A stretch of 64,000 bases of DNA, from NCBI RefSeq assembly GCF_001693515.2, contig NZ_CP042968.1:4712001-4776000 (forward strand). The letters run 5' to 3'. Source of the DNA: Bradyrhizobium paxllaeri (GTDB taxonomy: Bacteria > Pseudomonadota > Alphaproteobacteria > Rhizobiales > Xanthobacteraceae). Position 1 is the stretch's first letter. Each line of letters begins with the position of its first letter. This document shows, in pieces, positions 25,700-34,886 of this stretch. The translations under genes and the position numbers were made by a program. The notes under the pieces were generated by a model. The model ran no database searches and was not told where the DNA came from. It saw nothing but the letters and a program-made list of their open reading frames with translations.

Positions 25700-26539
25700 G
25701 TGGAAACCCCGGAAATGCCCGCCCACACTGCCCGCGCGCCCACGCCGCAACCTCCGATCCTGCTGCAGGAAAATGTCGGCAGCATCCGCCTGCTCACCCT
25801 CAACCGGCCGGCCGCGCGCAATAGCCTGTCGGAGGGCCTGATCGCCGAGTTGCACGGCGCACTGAAGGACATTCACGACGACAATAGCGTCCGCGCCGTC
25901 GTCATCGCGGCCAACGGCCCGGCCTTCTCAGCGGGCCACGACATGAAGGAACTGACTGCGCGGCGCAGCGACGCCGATCGTGGCCGTGCCTATTTCGGGC
26001 AGATCATGAACGCCTGCAGCGCGATGATGCAGGCCGTCGTGCATCTGCCGAAGCCCGTCGTCGCTGCCGTGCAGGGCATTGCAACCGCCGCCGGCTGCCA
26101 GCTCGTGGCGAGTTGCGATCTCGCTGTTGCTTCCGAGGCCGCGGGCTTTGCCACCCCCGGCGTCGATATCGGCCTGTTCTGCTCGACCCCGATGGTGGCG
26201 CTGTCGCGCAACATCCCGCGCAAGCAGGCGATGGAGATGCTGCTCACGGGCGAGCCGATTTCGGCGGCGACAGCGAAGAATATCGGACTCGTCAACCGCG
26301 TGGTGGCCGCCGGCACCGAACGCGATGCGGCGATCGCGCTGGCGCAGAAGGTCGCGCTCAAGTCCGCCTATACCGTCAAGCTCGGCAAGGAGGCGTTCTA
26401 TCGCCAGGCCGAAATGAGCCTCGCCGACGCCTACCGCTACGCGGCGGAGGTGATGACCGAGAACATGATGGCGCGCGACGCCGAGGAAGGCATCGGCGCC
26501 TTCATCGAGAAGCGCGAGCCGAAGTGGCAGGATAAGTGA
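25700..26539 (+). CDS. Enoyl-CoA hydratase/isomerase family protein
   Basis: The 279-residue protein is a crotonase-fold enzyme: VGSIRLLTLNRPAARNSLSE, the oxyanion-hole segment FSAGHDMKELTARR, and PVVAAVQGIATAAGCQLVAS with the second oxyanion Gly. SCDLAVASEAAGFATPGVDI and RKQAMEMLLTGEPISA follow. It lacks the usual Glu pair of true hydratases at obvious positions (ATAAGCQ region), resembling ECHDC3-like members, so the reaction is uncertain. Start is GTG 25700; ATG 25715 is equally possible. A hairpin overlaps its stop codon. Confidence 0.88.
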   Translation: METPEMPAHTARAPTPQPPILLQENVGSIRLLTLNRPAARNSLSEGLIAELHGALKDIHDDNSVRAVVIAANGPAFSAGHDMKELTARRSDADRGRAYFGQIMNACSAMMQAVVHLPKPVVAAVQGIATAAGCQLVASCDLAVASEAAGFATPGVDIGLFCSTPMVALSRNIPRKQAMEMLLTGEPISAATAKNIGLVNRVVAAGTERDAAIALAQKVALKSAYTVKLGKEAFYRQAEMSLADAYRYAAEVMTENMMARDAEEGIGAFIEKREPKWQDK

Positions 26540-26635
26540 CGACGCAATTTCTGCGTCGTCATTCCGGGGCTCGCGAAGCGATAACCCGGAATCTCGAGAT
26601 TCCGGGTTCGATGCTTCGCATCGCCCCGGAATGAC
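26538..26635. repeat. Hairpin at stop codon plus palindromic repeat, family B, copy 1
   Basis: A perfect hairpin GACGACGCA-atttc-TGCGTCGTC (26538-26560) begins inside the enoyl-CoA hydratase TGA. It runs into a longer palindrome (26556-26635) with arms gtcattccgggg and ccccggaatgac, and an inner palindrome aatctcgagatt. A second family B copy is at 28671-28776. Confidence 0.8.
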
Positions 26636-26648
26636 AACCGGAAAACAA

Positions 26649-27233
26649 ATGAACCACGACAATTACGACGACAATTACATCCGCGGCATCCTCAACGGCG
26701 TGAAGTCGATCGCGATGGTCGGCGCCTCGCCGGTCAACGTGCGGCCGAGCTATTTCGCCTTCAAATATCTGGCGCAGCGCGGTTACGACATGATTCCGGT
26801 CAATCCCGGCCATGTCGGAAAGCACCTGCTCGGAAAACCCTTCGTCGCCTCGCTGACGGATATAGGTCGTCCCATCGACATGATCGACATCTTCCGCAAC
26901 TCCAGCCACATCATGCCTGTTGTCGACGAAGCGCTGACATTGTCACCGCCGCCGAAAGTGATCTGGATGCAGCTCGGCGCACGTGACGACGCGGCTGCCG
27001 AGAAGGCCGAAGCTGCCGGCCTCAAGGTGGTGATGAACCGCTGCCCCAAGATCGAGTACGGGCGGCTGTCGTCGGAGATTTCATGGATGGGTGTGAATTC
27101 GCGCACGCTGAGCTCGAAGCGTGCGCCGATCCCGACGCAAGGCATGCGCCTGTCGCTGAACCGGATGAGCGTCAGCGGCGGGACGACGGCTGCATCGGAT
27201 CGCGCCGCGAAGAACAAAAGCGAGCCGACGTGA
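26649..27233 (+). CDS. CoA-binding domain protein
   Basis: The 194-residue protein is a stand-alone CoA_binding (Rossmann-like) domain similar to the N-terminal part of succinyl-CoA synthetase alpha and to YccU: VKSIAMVGASPVNVRPSYFAF, YLAQRGYDMIPVNPGHVGKHL, PIDMIDIFRNSSHIMPVVDE, VIWMQLGARDDAAAEKAEAAG and VVMNRCPKIEYGRLSSEI. The ATG at 26649 begins after a palindromic repeat. It is followed by metY on the same strand; this pairing is seen in other rhizobia. The likely role is binding CoA or a thioester; the reaction is unknown. Confidence 0.88.
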   Translation: MNHDNYDDNYIRGILNGVKSIAMVGASPVNVRPSYFAFKYLAQRGYDMIPVNPGHVGKHLLGKPFVASLTDIGRPIDMIDIFRNSSHIMPVVDEALTLSPPPKVIWMQLGARDDAAAEKAEAAGLKVVMNRCPKIEYGRLSSEISWMGVNSRTLSSKRAPIPTQGMRLSLNRMSVSGGTTAASDRAAKNKSEPT

Positions 27234-27385
27234 GGCAATGCGAGACGATTATTTCGAGGATACGATCTAACTAAGCAGACCCGTTTTCAATTCCCCGCCT
27301 ATCAACGCCTCGCCTTGACGACGGACGCGGCCACGATCAGCATCGTCAACGCATTTCGAGCAAGCCACAGAACAGGACGCACAGA

Positions 27386-28666
27386 ATGACCGATCGTCTC
27401 CCGGGATTTTCGACCCTTGCCGTGCACGCCGGCGCGCAGCCCGATCCCACCACCGGCGCGCGGGTGACGCCGATCTATCAAACCACGTCCTTCGTGTTCA
27501 ACGATGCCGACCATGCCGCATCGCTGTTCGGGCTGCAGGCATTCGGCAATATCTATACCCGTATCGGCAATCCCACGACCGCGGTGCTGGAAGAGCGCAT
27601 TGCGGCGCTGGAAGGCGGCACTGCGGCGCTGGCGGTCGCCTCGGGACACGCCGCGCAGGTCGTCGTGCTGCAACAATTGCTGATGCCGGGCGACGAGTTC
27701 ATCGCCGCGCGAAAACTCTACGGCGGGTCGATCAACCAGTTCACGCATGCGTTCAAGAGCTTTGGCTGGAACGTGGCGTGGGCCGACCCGGATGACATCG
27801 CCAGTTTCGAACGCGCGGTGACGCCACGCACCAAGGCGATCTTCATCGAATCGATCGCCAACCCCGCCGGCAGCATCACCGACATCGAGGCGATTGCGGA
27901 AGTGGCGCGCAAGGCCGGCGTGCCGCTGATCGTCGATAACACGCTGGCGACGCCGTATCTCATCCGCCCGATCGACCACGGCGCCGACATCGTCGTGCAC
28001 TCGCTGACGAAATTCCTGGGCGGCCACGGCAACTCGCTCGGCGGCATCATCGTCGATGCCGGCACCTTCGACTGGTCGAAGGACAACAAATATCCGATGC
28101 TGAACGAGCCGCGCCCGGAATATCACGGCATCCGCATCCAAGAGACGTTTGGCAACTTTGCCTTCGCGATTGCCTGCCGCGTGCTGGGCTTGCGCGACCT
28201 CGGCCCGGCGCTGTCGCCGTTCAACGCCTTCATGATCCTGACCGGCATCGAGACCCTGCCGCTGCGCATGCAGAAGCATTGCGAGAACGCCAAGGCGGTC
28301 GCGGAATTTCTGGCCGGCCATCCGGCGGTGGCGTCGGTGAACTATTCGGGCCTCGCCAGCGACAAGTACAACAAGCTCGCGCGCAAATACGCGCCGAAGG
28401 GCGCCGGTGCGGTGTTCACCTTCAGCCTGAGGGGCGGCTACGACGCCGGCGTCAACCTGGTGTCGAACCTGAAACTGTTCTCGCATCTGGCCAATGTCGG
28501 TGACACCCGCTCGCTGGTGATTCACCCGGCATCGACCACGCACAGCCAGCTCGACGACGAAGCCAAGGTGCGATCCGGCGCCGCGCCCGATGTCGTGCGC
28601 CTGTCGATCGGCATCGAGGACAAGGAGGATCTGATCGCGGATCTGGAGCAGGCGCTGAGCGTGTAG
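27386..28666 (+). CDS. O-acetylhomoserine aminocarboxypropyltransferase (sulfhydrylase)
   Basis: The 426-residue protein is a Cys/Met-metabolism PLP enzyme of the MetY type: VTPIYQTTSFVFNDADHAAS, NIYTRIGNPTTAVLEERIAA, EGGTAALAVASGHAAQ, YGGSINQFTHAFK and the Schiff-base Lys in DIVVHSLTKFLGGHGNSLGG. The C-terminal SNLKLFSHLANVGDTRSLVI and PASTTHSQL are typical. It makes homocysteine (or cysteine) from O-acetylhomoserine and sulfide. The 152 nt upstream were inspected for a SAM-II riboswitch and none was convincing. A family B repeat follows 4 nt after the stop. Confidence 0.93.
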   Translation: MTDRLPGFSTLAVHAGAQPDPTTGARVTPIYQTTSFVFNDADHAASLFGLQAFGNIYTRIGNPTTAVLEERIAALEGGTAALAVASGHAAQVVVLQQLLMPGDEFIAARKLYGGSINQFTHAFKSFGWNVAWADPDDIASFERAVTPRTKAIFIESIANPAGSITDIEAIAEVARKAGVPLIVDNTLATPYLIRPIDHGADIVVHSLTKFLGGHGNSLGGIIVDAGTFDWSKDNKYPMLNEPRPEYHGIRIQETFGNFAFAIACRVLGLRDLGPALSPFNAFMILTGIETLPLRMQKHCENAKAVAEFLAGHPAVASVNYSGLASDKYNKLARKYAPKGAGAVFTFSLRGGYDAGVNLVSNLKLFSHLANVGDTRSLVIHPASTTHSQLDDEAKVRSGAAPDVVRLSIGIEDKEDLIADLEQALSV

Positions 28667-28670
28667 TCCA

Positions 28671-28776
28671 TCGTCATTCCGGGGCGATGCGCAGCATCGA
28701 ACTAGGGTGCGCCCCTTGCGCACCCGAGAATCTCGAGATTCCGGGTCTGGTCCTTCGGACCATCCCGGAATGACGA
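28671..28776. repeat. Palindromic intergenic repeat, family B, copy 2
   Basis: Arms tcgtcattccggg and cccggaatgacga enclose a nested inverted repeat (gagaatctcgagattccggg) and gggtgcgcc-ccttg-cgcaccc. It begins 4 nt after the metY stop. Related to the copy at 26556-26635. Confidence 0.82.
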
Positions 28777-28880
28777 GTGCTTCAACTCCCAAAGCCATCG
28801 CCCGCAATCACAGGCCTCTCGCTAACGCCCATTCCGGCATAAAGTGGCGCTGAACTGCCCTTGATGATTCGGAGCCAACG

Positions 28881-29468
28881 ATGCTGCGCTGGATGATGCT
28901 ATTTCTGGTCGCGATTTTCGCAGCCGGAACCGCTGCCGCCGCCGAAGACCCCGGAGCCCCGAAGGCCGCCGATGGCCCCGCCGCAACAAAGCCTGCCGAC
29001 AGCCCTGCCGACAGCCCTGCCGCCGCCAAGCCCGCCGACAACCCGGCAACCGCCAAGCCCGCCGACAGTCCTGCGCCCGCCAATCAAGCCGCGACAAAGC
29101 GCGTCGACAAATCTGCCGCCGCCAAGCGCGCCACAGTCCGCGCCGCCGGCCAATTACCGCCCGGCCTGCCCCGCGCCCATTACAATTACCGGACCACCGT
29201 CGCCCCGGCCGCAGCTCCTCTCTACGTGCGGCGCGGTCGCGCCTTGGTGGTCGAGGAGGAGGATCCCGACATGCTGTTCGCGCCAACCGGCATCAAGGCC
29301 TATGCGCCGCGCATCTTCGGCACTCCGCTTTTGCCGGGATCATCGACGCTGCCCGGTTATTACGGCACCAATCATTCCTACAGTTATGACGGCCCCTATT
29401 ATGGCGGCCCCTATGAGCCGTACTGGAACCGCTTGCCATATGCTTGCGGCGTGTACGGATACTGCTAA
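28881..29468 (+). CDS. Secreted Ala/Pro-rich hypothetical protein with KPADSPA-type repeats
   Basis: The 195-residue protein has a signal peptide (MLRWMMLFLVAIFAAGTAAA). Next is a low-complexity segment (about 25-85) built from imperfect KPADSPA/KPADNPA units, then basic Ala-rich KRVDKSAAAKR. The C-terminal half is Tyr/Gly/Pro-rich (GYYGTNHSYSYDGPYYGGPY) with a final pair of Cys. It is probably periplasmic or cell-surface; the repeat region may bind peptidoglycan or act as a spacer (inference). Transcribed with the same polarity as nadQ, 37 nt upstream, but functionally unrelated as far as can be seen. Confidence 0.7.
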   Translation: MLRWMMLFLVAIFAAGTAAAAEDPGAPKAADGPAATKPADSPADSPAAAKPADNPATAKPADSPAPANQAATKRVDKSAAAKRATVRAAGQLPPGLPRAHYNYRTTVAPAAAPLYVRRGRALVVEEEDPDMLFAPTGIKAYAPRIFGTPLLPGSSTLPGYYGTNHSYSYDGPYYGGPYEPYWNRLPYACGVYGYC

Positions 29469-29505
29469 ACGCGCACCAACCTATAAACAGAGACGGACGA
29501 CCGAC

Positions 29506-30462
29506 GTGGCAGGGGCAACGCGGAAAGCAAGCAAGACGGGCGCGGCCAATGCGATCACGGCGGACCTGGTCGCCGTTCTCGTCGCCGTCACCGACGGCGA
29601 GCCGAAGATCATGACCATCGCCAACGACGGCGCGCTGCCGAGCGGACCGTTCGAATTCGCGCACCGCTCGCTGCAGACAGGATTGCGGGCGTGGGTCGAG
29701 GCGCAGACCGGCCACCCACTCGGCTATGTCGAGCAGCTCTACACCTTCGCCGATCGCGGGCGAGGCGGCGATACGAAGTCGCTGCACTCGATCTCGATCA
29801 GCTATCTGGGACTGACGCGCGAAGACAAGGTCGGCCAGGGTTTTCAGGCGCATTGGTCCGGCTGGTACGAATATTTTCCGTGGGAGGACCAGCGGGCCGG
29901 CCTCCCCGCCTCGCTGGCAAAGACATTGGCATCGCGGCTGCGGGCGTGGGCAAAATCCGCCGAGACCACCGGCCTGCAGCGCGAACGCTGGCAGCGCGCC
30001 GCGATCACCTTCGGCCTCGACGAGCGCGACTGGAACGAGGAACTGGTGCTGCAGCGCTATGAGCTGCTCTACGAAGCCGGCCTGATTCCGGAAGCGGCGC
30101 GCGACCGCCGCAGCGCTACGGCGGTCATTCCCGGCCGTCCCATGACGGGCGATCATCGCCGCATTCTCGCCACCGGGATCGCGCGGCTGCGCGCCAAGAT
30201 CAAATACCGCCCCGTGGTGTTCGAACTGATGCCAGCGGAATTCACCCTGCTGCAACTGCAACGCAGCGTTGAGGCGCTTGCAGGCCGCCTGGTGCACAAG
30301 CAGAACTTTCGCCGCTTGATCGAGCAGCAGCAACTCGTTGAGGAAACTGGCGCAATCGCCACTGAGGCCGTCGGCCGCCCCGCCAAATTGTTCAGGTTCC
30401 GCCACGGCGTGCTGGCGGAACGGGCCGTCGCCGGAACCAAGCTCCCGCTATCGCGCACTTGA
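29506..30462 (+). CDS. nadQ: NadQ-type (Nudix-related, NrtR/NadQ) repressor of NAD synthesis
   Basis: The 318-residue protein starts at a GTG with AGAGACGGA upstream. The N-terminal part (about 15-190) is a Nudix-fold domain (LVAVLVAVTDGEPKIMTIAN, GYVEQLYTFADRGR, ISISYLGLTREDK) lacking an intact Nudix box, so it is a sensor rather than a hydrolase. The C-terminal part (about 210-310) is a winged helix (FELMPAEFTLLQLQRSVEAL, HKQNFRRLIEQQQLVEETGA). This matches the NadQ group (COG4111) that represses nadABC in alphaproteobacteria. It lies directly upstream of nadA, whose leader carries two operator-like palindromes. Assignment by context and domain layout. Confidence 0.82.
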   Translation: MAGATRKASKTGAANAITADLVAVLVAVTDGEPKIMTIANDGALPSGPFEFAHRSLQTGLRAWVEAQTGHPLGYVEQLYTFADRGRGGDTKSLHSISISYLGLTREDKVGQGFQAHWSGWYEYFPWEDQRAGLPASLAKTLASRLRAWAKSAETTGLQRERWQRAAITFGLDERDWNEELVLQRYELLYEAGLIPEAARDRRSATAVIPGRPMTGDHRRILATGIARLRAKIKYRPVVFELMPAEFTLLQLQRSVEALAGRLVHKQNFRRLIEQQQLVEETGAIATEAVGRPAKLFRFRHGVLAERAVAGTKLPLSRT

Positions 30463-30515
30463 CTTCGATTATGCTCAGGATAAGTATAAGCCAATATATA
30501 CTCACGGAGAGTATA
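30459..30515 (+). promoter_or_regulatory. nadABC promoter with two predicted NadQ operators
   Basis: Two 19-bp imperfect or perfect palindromes of the same type lie here: TATGCTCAGGATAAGTATA (30470-30488) and TATACTCACGGAGAGTATA (30497-30515), 27 bp centre to centre. A TTGACT (30459-30464) overlapping the nadQ stop could be the -35, with AAGTAT (30482-30487) as -10, which puts site 1 in the promoter core. Site 2 contains the nadA ribosome binding site GGAGAG. Confidence 0.72.
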
Positions 30516-30516
30516 A

Positions 30517-31499
<983 letters not shown>

Positions 31500-31503
<4 letters not shown>

Positions 31504-33053
31504 GCACGGATATCTCAGCGCTCGCCAACCGTCCCGTCATCATCGGCGGCGGCGCCGCGGGATTGATGACGGCGCTGCAAATGGCGCCCGAACCTGTGGT
31601 GCTGTTGTCAAAGGCACCGCTGGGTGCGGAAGCCTCCAGCCTGTGGGCGCAGGGCGGATTGGCCGCTGCGATGGGCGAAGACGATGCCCCTGCCCTGCAT
31701 CTCGCCGACACACTCGCGGCAGGCGCAGGCCTTTGCGACGAAGCCGTCGCAAGCCGGATCGTCCACGCGGCACCCGCGGCGGTCGAGCACCTCTCTAGGC
31801 TCGGCGTCGCCTTCGACCGAAAACCCGATGGCGGCTGGCGGCTCGGCCTCGAAGCGGCACACAGCCGCAACCGGATCGTGCACGCTACCGGCGACGGCAC
31901 CGGGCGCGAGATCATGCGGGCGCTGATTGCAGCCGTGCGCCGCTGCCCCTCGATCACCCTCCTTGAAGGCGTCGAGGCGCGGAGCCTGATCGTCGACGAC
32001 AATGCCATCAAGGCCGTCGTTGCGGTGAACACGCAGGGTCCGCTGACGATCGTCACTGGCCGCGTCGTGATCGCGACGGGCGGAATCGGCGGACTGTTTT
32101 TAGAAAGCACCAACCCGGCCGGCTGCTTCGGCCAGGGGCTGGCGCTGGCGGCACGCGCGGGCGCAAAACTCTCCGATCTCGAATTCGTCCAGTTTCACCC
32201 GACCGCCTTCGACGGGCCGTCGCGCCCGATGCCGCTGGTCACCGAGGCCGTCCGCGGCGACGGCGCAATCCTGATCGACGACACCGGCCAGCGCTTCATG
32301 GCGGACCAGCTGGGCGCCGAACTCGCGTCCCGTGACATCGTCGCCCGCGCGGTCTGGCGTCGCCGCGCCGAGGGCCATCGCGTCTTCCTCGACGCGCGCA
32401 AACATCCGGGAGCAGAATTTGCAAAACGTTATCCTGTGATCTCCGCATTCTGCAAAATGGCCGGGATCGATCCCGTGACTGATCCGATTCCGGTGCGGCC
32501 GGCGGTGCACTACCACATGGGCGGTATCGCCGTTGACATCGAAGGCCGCAGCACCGTGAACGGTCTCTGGGCCTGCGGCGAAGCTAGCCGCACCGGGCTG
32601 CACGGCGCCAACCGCCTTGCCAGCAATTCGCTGATGGAAGCGATTGTCTGCGCGCAATGGGTCGCCGAGAGCGTCCGGGCTGCAAGCTGCGCCCCGCTGA
32701 AGGCACGCACCGCCAATGCGCTTCCGACCGCGTCCGATCCTTCGGCCGTGCGGCCGATCCTGTCGCAGGGCCTCGGCGTGCTCCGCGAGCGACACGGTAT
32801 CGAACGCGCGATCCGCGGCCTCTATCCACTCGCCAATGGCAGCAGTGCAGCTTCCGATCCCGCTTTGGTGGGACTGATGATCGCAGTCGCTGCCTGGCGG
32901 CGCGAGGAAAGCCGCGGTGGGCATTTTCGCAGCGACTTCCCCGATACCCGGCCTTCGGCCGTGCCGTCATCCATCTCGCTTGCGGAAGCGCTCGACGCCG
33001 CGCGCGACATCGTTGAAACCGGATCCCTGTCTGTCGGGAGTGCCCAGCCGTGA
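31500..33053 (+). CDS. nadB: L-aspartate oxidase
   Basis: The 517-residue flavoprotein oxidises L-aspartate to iminoaspartate for NadA. It has the FAD dinucleotide motif [17 protein letters not shown] (about 12-28), [43 protein letters not shown], the active-site region [11 protein letters not shown] and [20 protein letters not shown], which are fumarate reductase/NadB hallmarks. Length is normal. It overlaps both nadA and nadC by 4 nt. Confidence 0.96.
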
Positions 33054-33919
33054 CCCTTACGCCGCTTCTGCCGCTCATGTACGAGCCGCTGGTTCGGACT
33101 GCCCTGCTCGAAGACTTGGGGCGCGCCGGCGACATCACCGCCGATGCGATCGTTCCGGCCGACCGGCGCGCCTCACTGGTGTTGCGCGCACGCCAGCCCG
33201 GCGTCGTGGCCGGACTCGACATCGCACGCTCTGCGTTTCAGTTCGTTGATCCCGCGATCCAGCTCGCCGCCGAGCGACCTGACGGCAGCGTGGTGGCGCC
33301 GGGCGATGTGATCGCCGCCATCGAAGGCCCGGCACGCGGGCTGTTGACCGGCGAGCGGACGGCGTTGAATTTTCTCTGCCATCTCAGCGGCGTCGCGACC
33401 GCAACAGCCTCGCTGGTATCGGCCGCGCAAGGCACCAAGGCGCGCATCGTCTGCACCCGCAAGACCACGCCCGGATTGCGCACGCTGGAAAAATACGCCG
33501 TCCGCGCCGGTGGCGGCAGCAATCACCGCTTCGGGCTGGACGACGCCATCCTGATCAAGGACAACCACATCGCGCTGGCCGGCGACGTCAGAACCGCGAT
33601 CGAGCGCGCAAAGGTGCATGCCGGCCACCTCGTCAAGATCGAGGTCGAGGTCGATACGCTGCCGCAGCTCGAACAGGCCCTTGCGATCGGCGTGGACGCC
33701 GTACTGCTCGACAACATGACCGTCGAGCAATTGCGACAGGCGGTAGCGATGACCGGCGGCCGGGCCATCACCGAAGCTTCCGGCCGCATCACGGCCGAGA
33801 CCGCAAAGGCAATCGCCGCGACCGGCGTCGACCTGATTTCGGCCGGCTGGCTGACGCACAGCTCCGCCGCGCTCGACATCGGGCTCGACTATCTCGGACT
33901 CAATCGGCAGGCAGCCTAG
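33050..33919 (+). CDS. nadC: Nicotinate-nucleotide pyrophosphorylase (carboxylating)
   Basis: The 289-residue protein (GTG start overlapping the nadB TGA) converts quinolinate and PRPP to nicotinate mononucleotide. Diagnostic blocks are LLEDLGRAGDITADAIVP, ERTALNFLCHLSGVATAT, ARIVCTRKTTPGLRTLEKYA with the catalytic Arg/Lys, RAGGGSNHRFGLDDAILIKD and VEVDTLPQLEQAL. It completes nadABC. It converges on the FTR1 gene with a 10-nt gap. Confidence 0.96.
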   Translation: MTLTPLLPLMYEPLVRTALLEDLGRAGDITADAIVPADRRASLVLRARQPGVVAGLDIARSAFQFVDPAIQLAAERPDGSVVAPGDVIAAIEGPARGLLTGERTALNFLCHLSGVATATASLVSAAQGTKARIVCTRKTTPGLRTLEKYAVRAGGGSNHRFGLDDAILIKDNHIALAGDVRTAIERAKVHAGHLVKIEVEVDTLPQLEQALAIGVDAVLLDNMTVEQLRQAVAMTGGRAITEASGRITAETAKAIAATGVDLISAGWLTHSSAALDIGLDYLGLNRQAA

Positions 33920-33929
33920 CGGAGACGGA

Positions 33930-34742
33930 CTATTCGGCCGCGCGTATGGCGGCCTTGTCCTCGCGCATCAGGCGGTTGTTGCGCTGGACCACCGAATAGG
34001 TCGCGAGCGCAAACAGGATCACCAGTCCCTGGATCGATAGCGCTTCCATGGACGGATTGAGGCCGATCGCGGTCAGGAATGCCGAGCCCTTCACTTCGGT
34101 GACCGTGATGATCGCCCGCTCCTGGAACTCCTGCACGGCCTCACCGATGAACTTGATCGCCATCACGAACAGGAATGCCGAGGTGATGATGAATAGCGGC
34201 CGCAGCGGCAGCTTCCGCGCAATCAGGTTGATGAAATAGAACAGCACGCCGAGAGCTACCGCTGCCGCGGCCAGACCGGCGAACAGGCCCGCGCTCCAGC
34301 CGCCCTCGGTCTTGGCGAGCGCGTTGATGAACAGAACGGTCTCCGCGCCCTCGCGAAACACCGCAAAGAAGGCCAGCGCGCCGACCGCCCAGATCGTATC
34401 CTGCGACAGCGCCTGATCAGCCTTGTGCGCGAGGTAATCCTGCCATCCACGGGGATCCTGCTTCACCATCAGCCAACCGCTGACGTAGAGCATCAGGGCG
34501 GCGGCAAGCAAAATGATGATGCCTTCCAGGACGTCGCTGTGATCGCCCGAGTTCAGCACCGCGAACAGCCAGGCCGCAACAAAGCTGGCCGCCACGGCGA
34601 CGAGGGCGCCGCCATACAGCGCCTTGATGCGGTGACCCGCGCCGGCCTTGGTCAGATACCCCGCCAGCGCTGCGATCACCAGCATGGCTTCAAGCCCCTC
34701 GCGGAGCAGGATGACGGCGGCCTGGACGAATGCTGATGACAT
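33930..34742 (-). CDS. FTR1 family iron permease (EfeU-like)
   Basis: The 270-residue protein has seven or so membrane helices and both iron-binding REGxE motifs: ILLREGLEAMLVIAALAGYL (about 15) and FFAVFREGAETVLFINALAK (about 135). EfeU/FTR1 proteins import iron coupled to a partner; in EfeUOB the partners are EfeO and EfeB. Neither is encoded next to it. The ATG at 34742 begins the conserved region; the frame is open to 34808. No clear Irr/ICE or Fur box was found in the 145 nt upstream. Confidence 0.92.
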   Translation of the reverse strand: MSSAFVQAAVILLREGLEAMLVIAALAGYLTKAGAGHRIKALYGGALVAVAASFVAAWLFAVLNSGDHSDVLEGIIILLAAALMLYVSGWLMVKQDPRGWQDYLAHKADQALSQDTIWAVGALAFFAVFREGAETVLFINALAKTEGGWSAGLFAGLAAAAVALGVLFYFINLIARKLPLRPLFIITSAFLFVMAIKFIGEAVQEFQERAIITVTEVKGSAFLTAIGLNPSMEALSIQGLVILFALATYSVVQRNNRLMREDKAAIRAAE

Positions 34743-34886
34743 GAAACGGGACCTGTTTTTGTTTCGTTTTATCGCCCAGACCATCCAAGTAAAGCGGTCC
34801 GGCCCCACACAAATGCGTCAGCGCGCGAGAAAAGCCCCGCAAATTGGGCAGTTACGAAAAATGCGGCAGATTAGAATCGCTCCATT

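Noticed and set aside
27234..27385. Possible SAM-II riboswitch before the sulfhydrylase gene
   Set aside because: The expected conserved pseudoknot pattern with paired UAAA segments is not present in the 152-nt leader.
27302..28807. A 501-codon minus-strand open frame opposite metY
   Set aside because: It mirrors the codons of a clearly real MetY-type gene and covers both flanking gaps and a repeat; no protein features.
28960..29110. Short DNA repeats that could suggest a CRISPR array
   Set aside because: They are in frame, unequal in spacing and encode KPADSPA units of a secreted protein; no spacer structure.
34743..34886. Irr (ICE) or Fur box before the FTR1 gene
   Set aside because: No inverted repeat resembling TTTAGAA...TTCTAAA or a Fur box was found.
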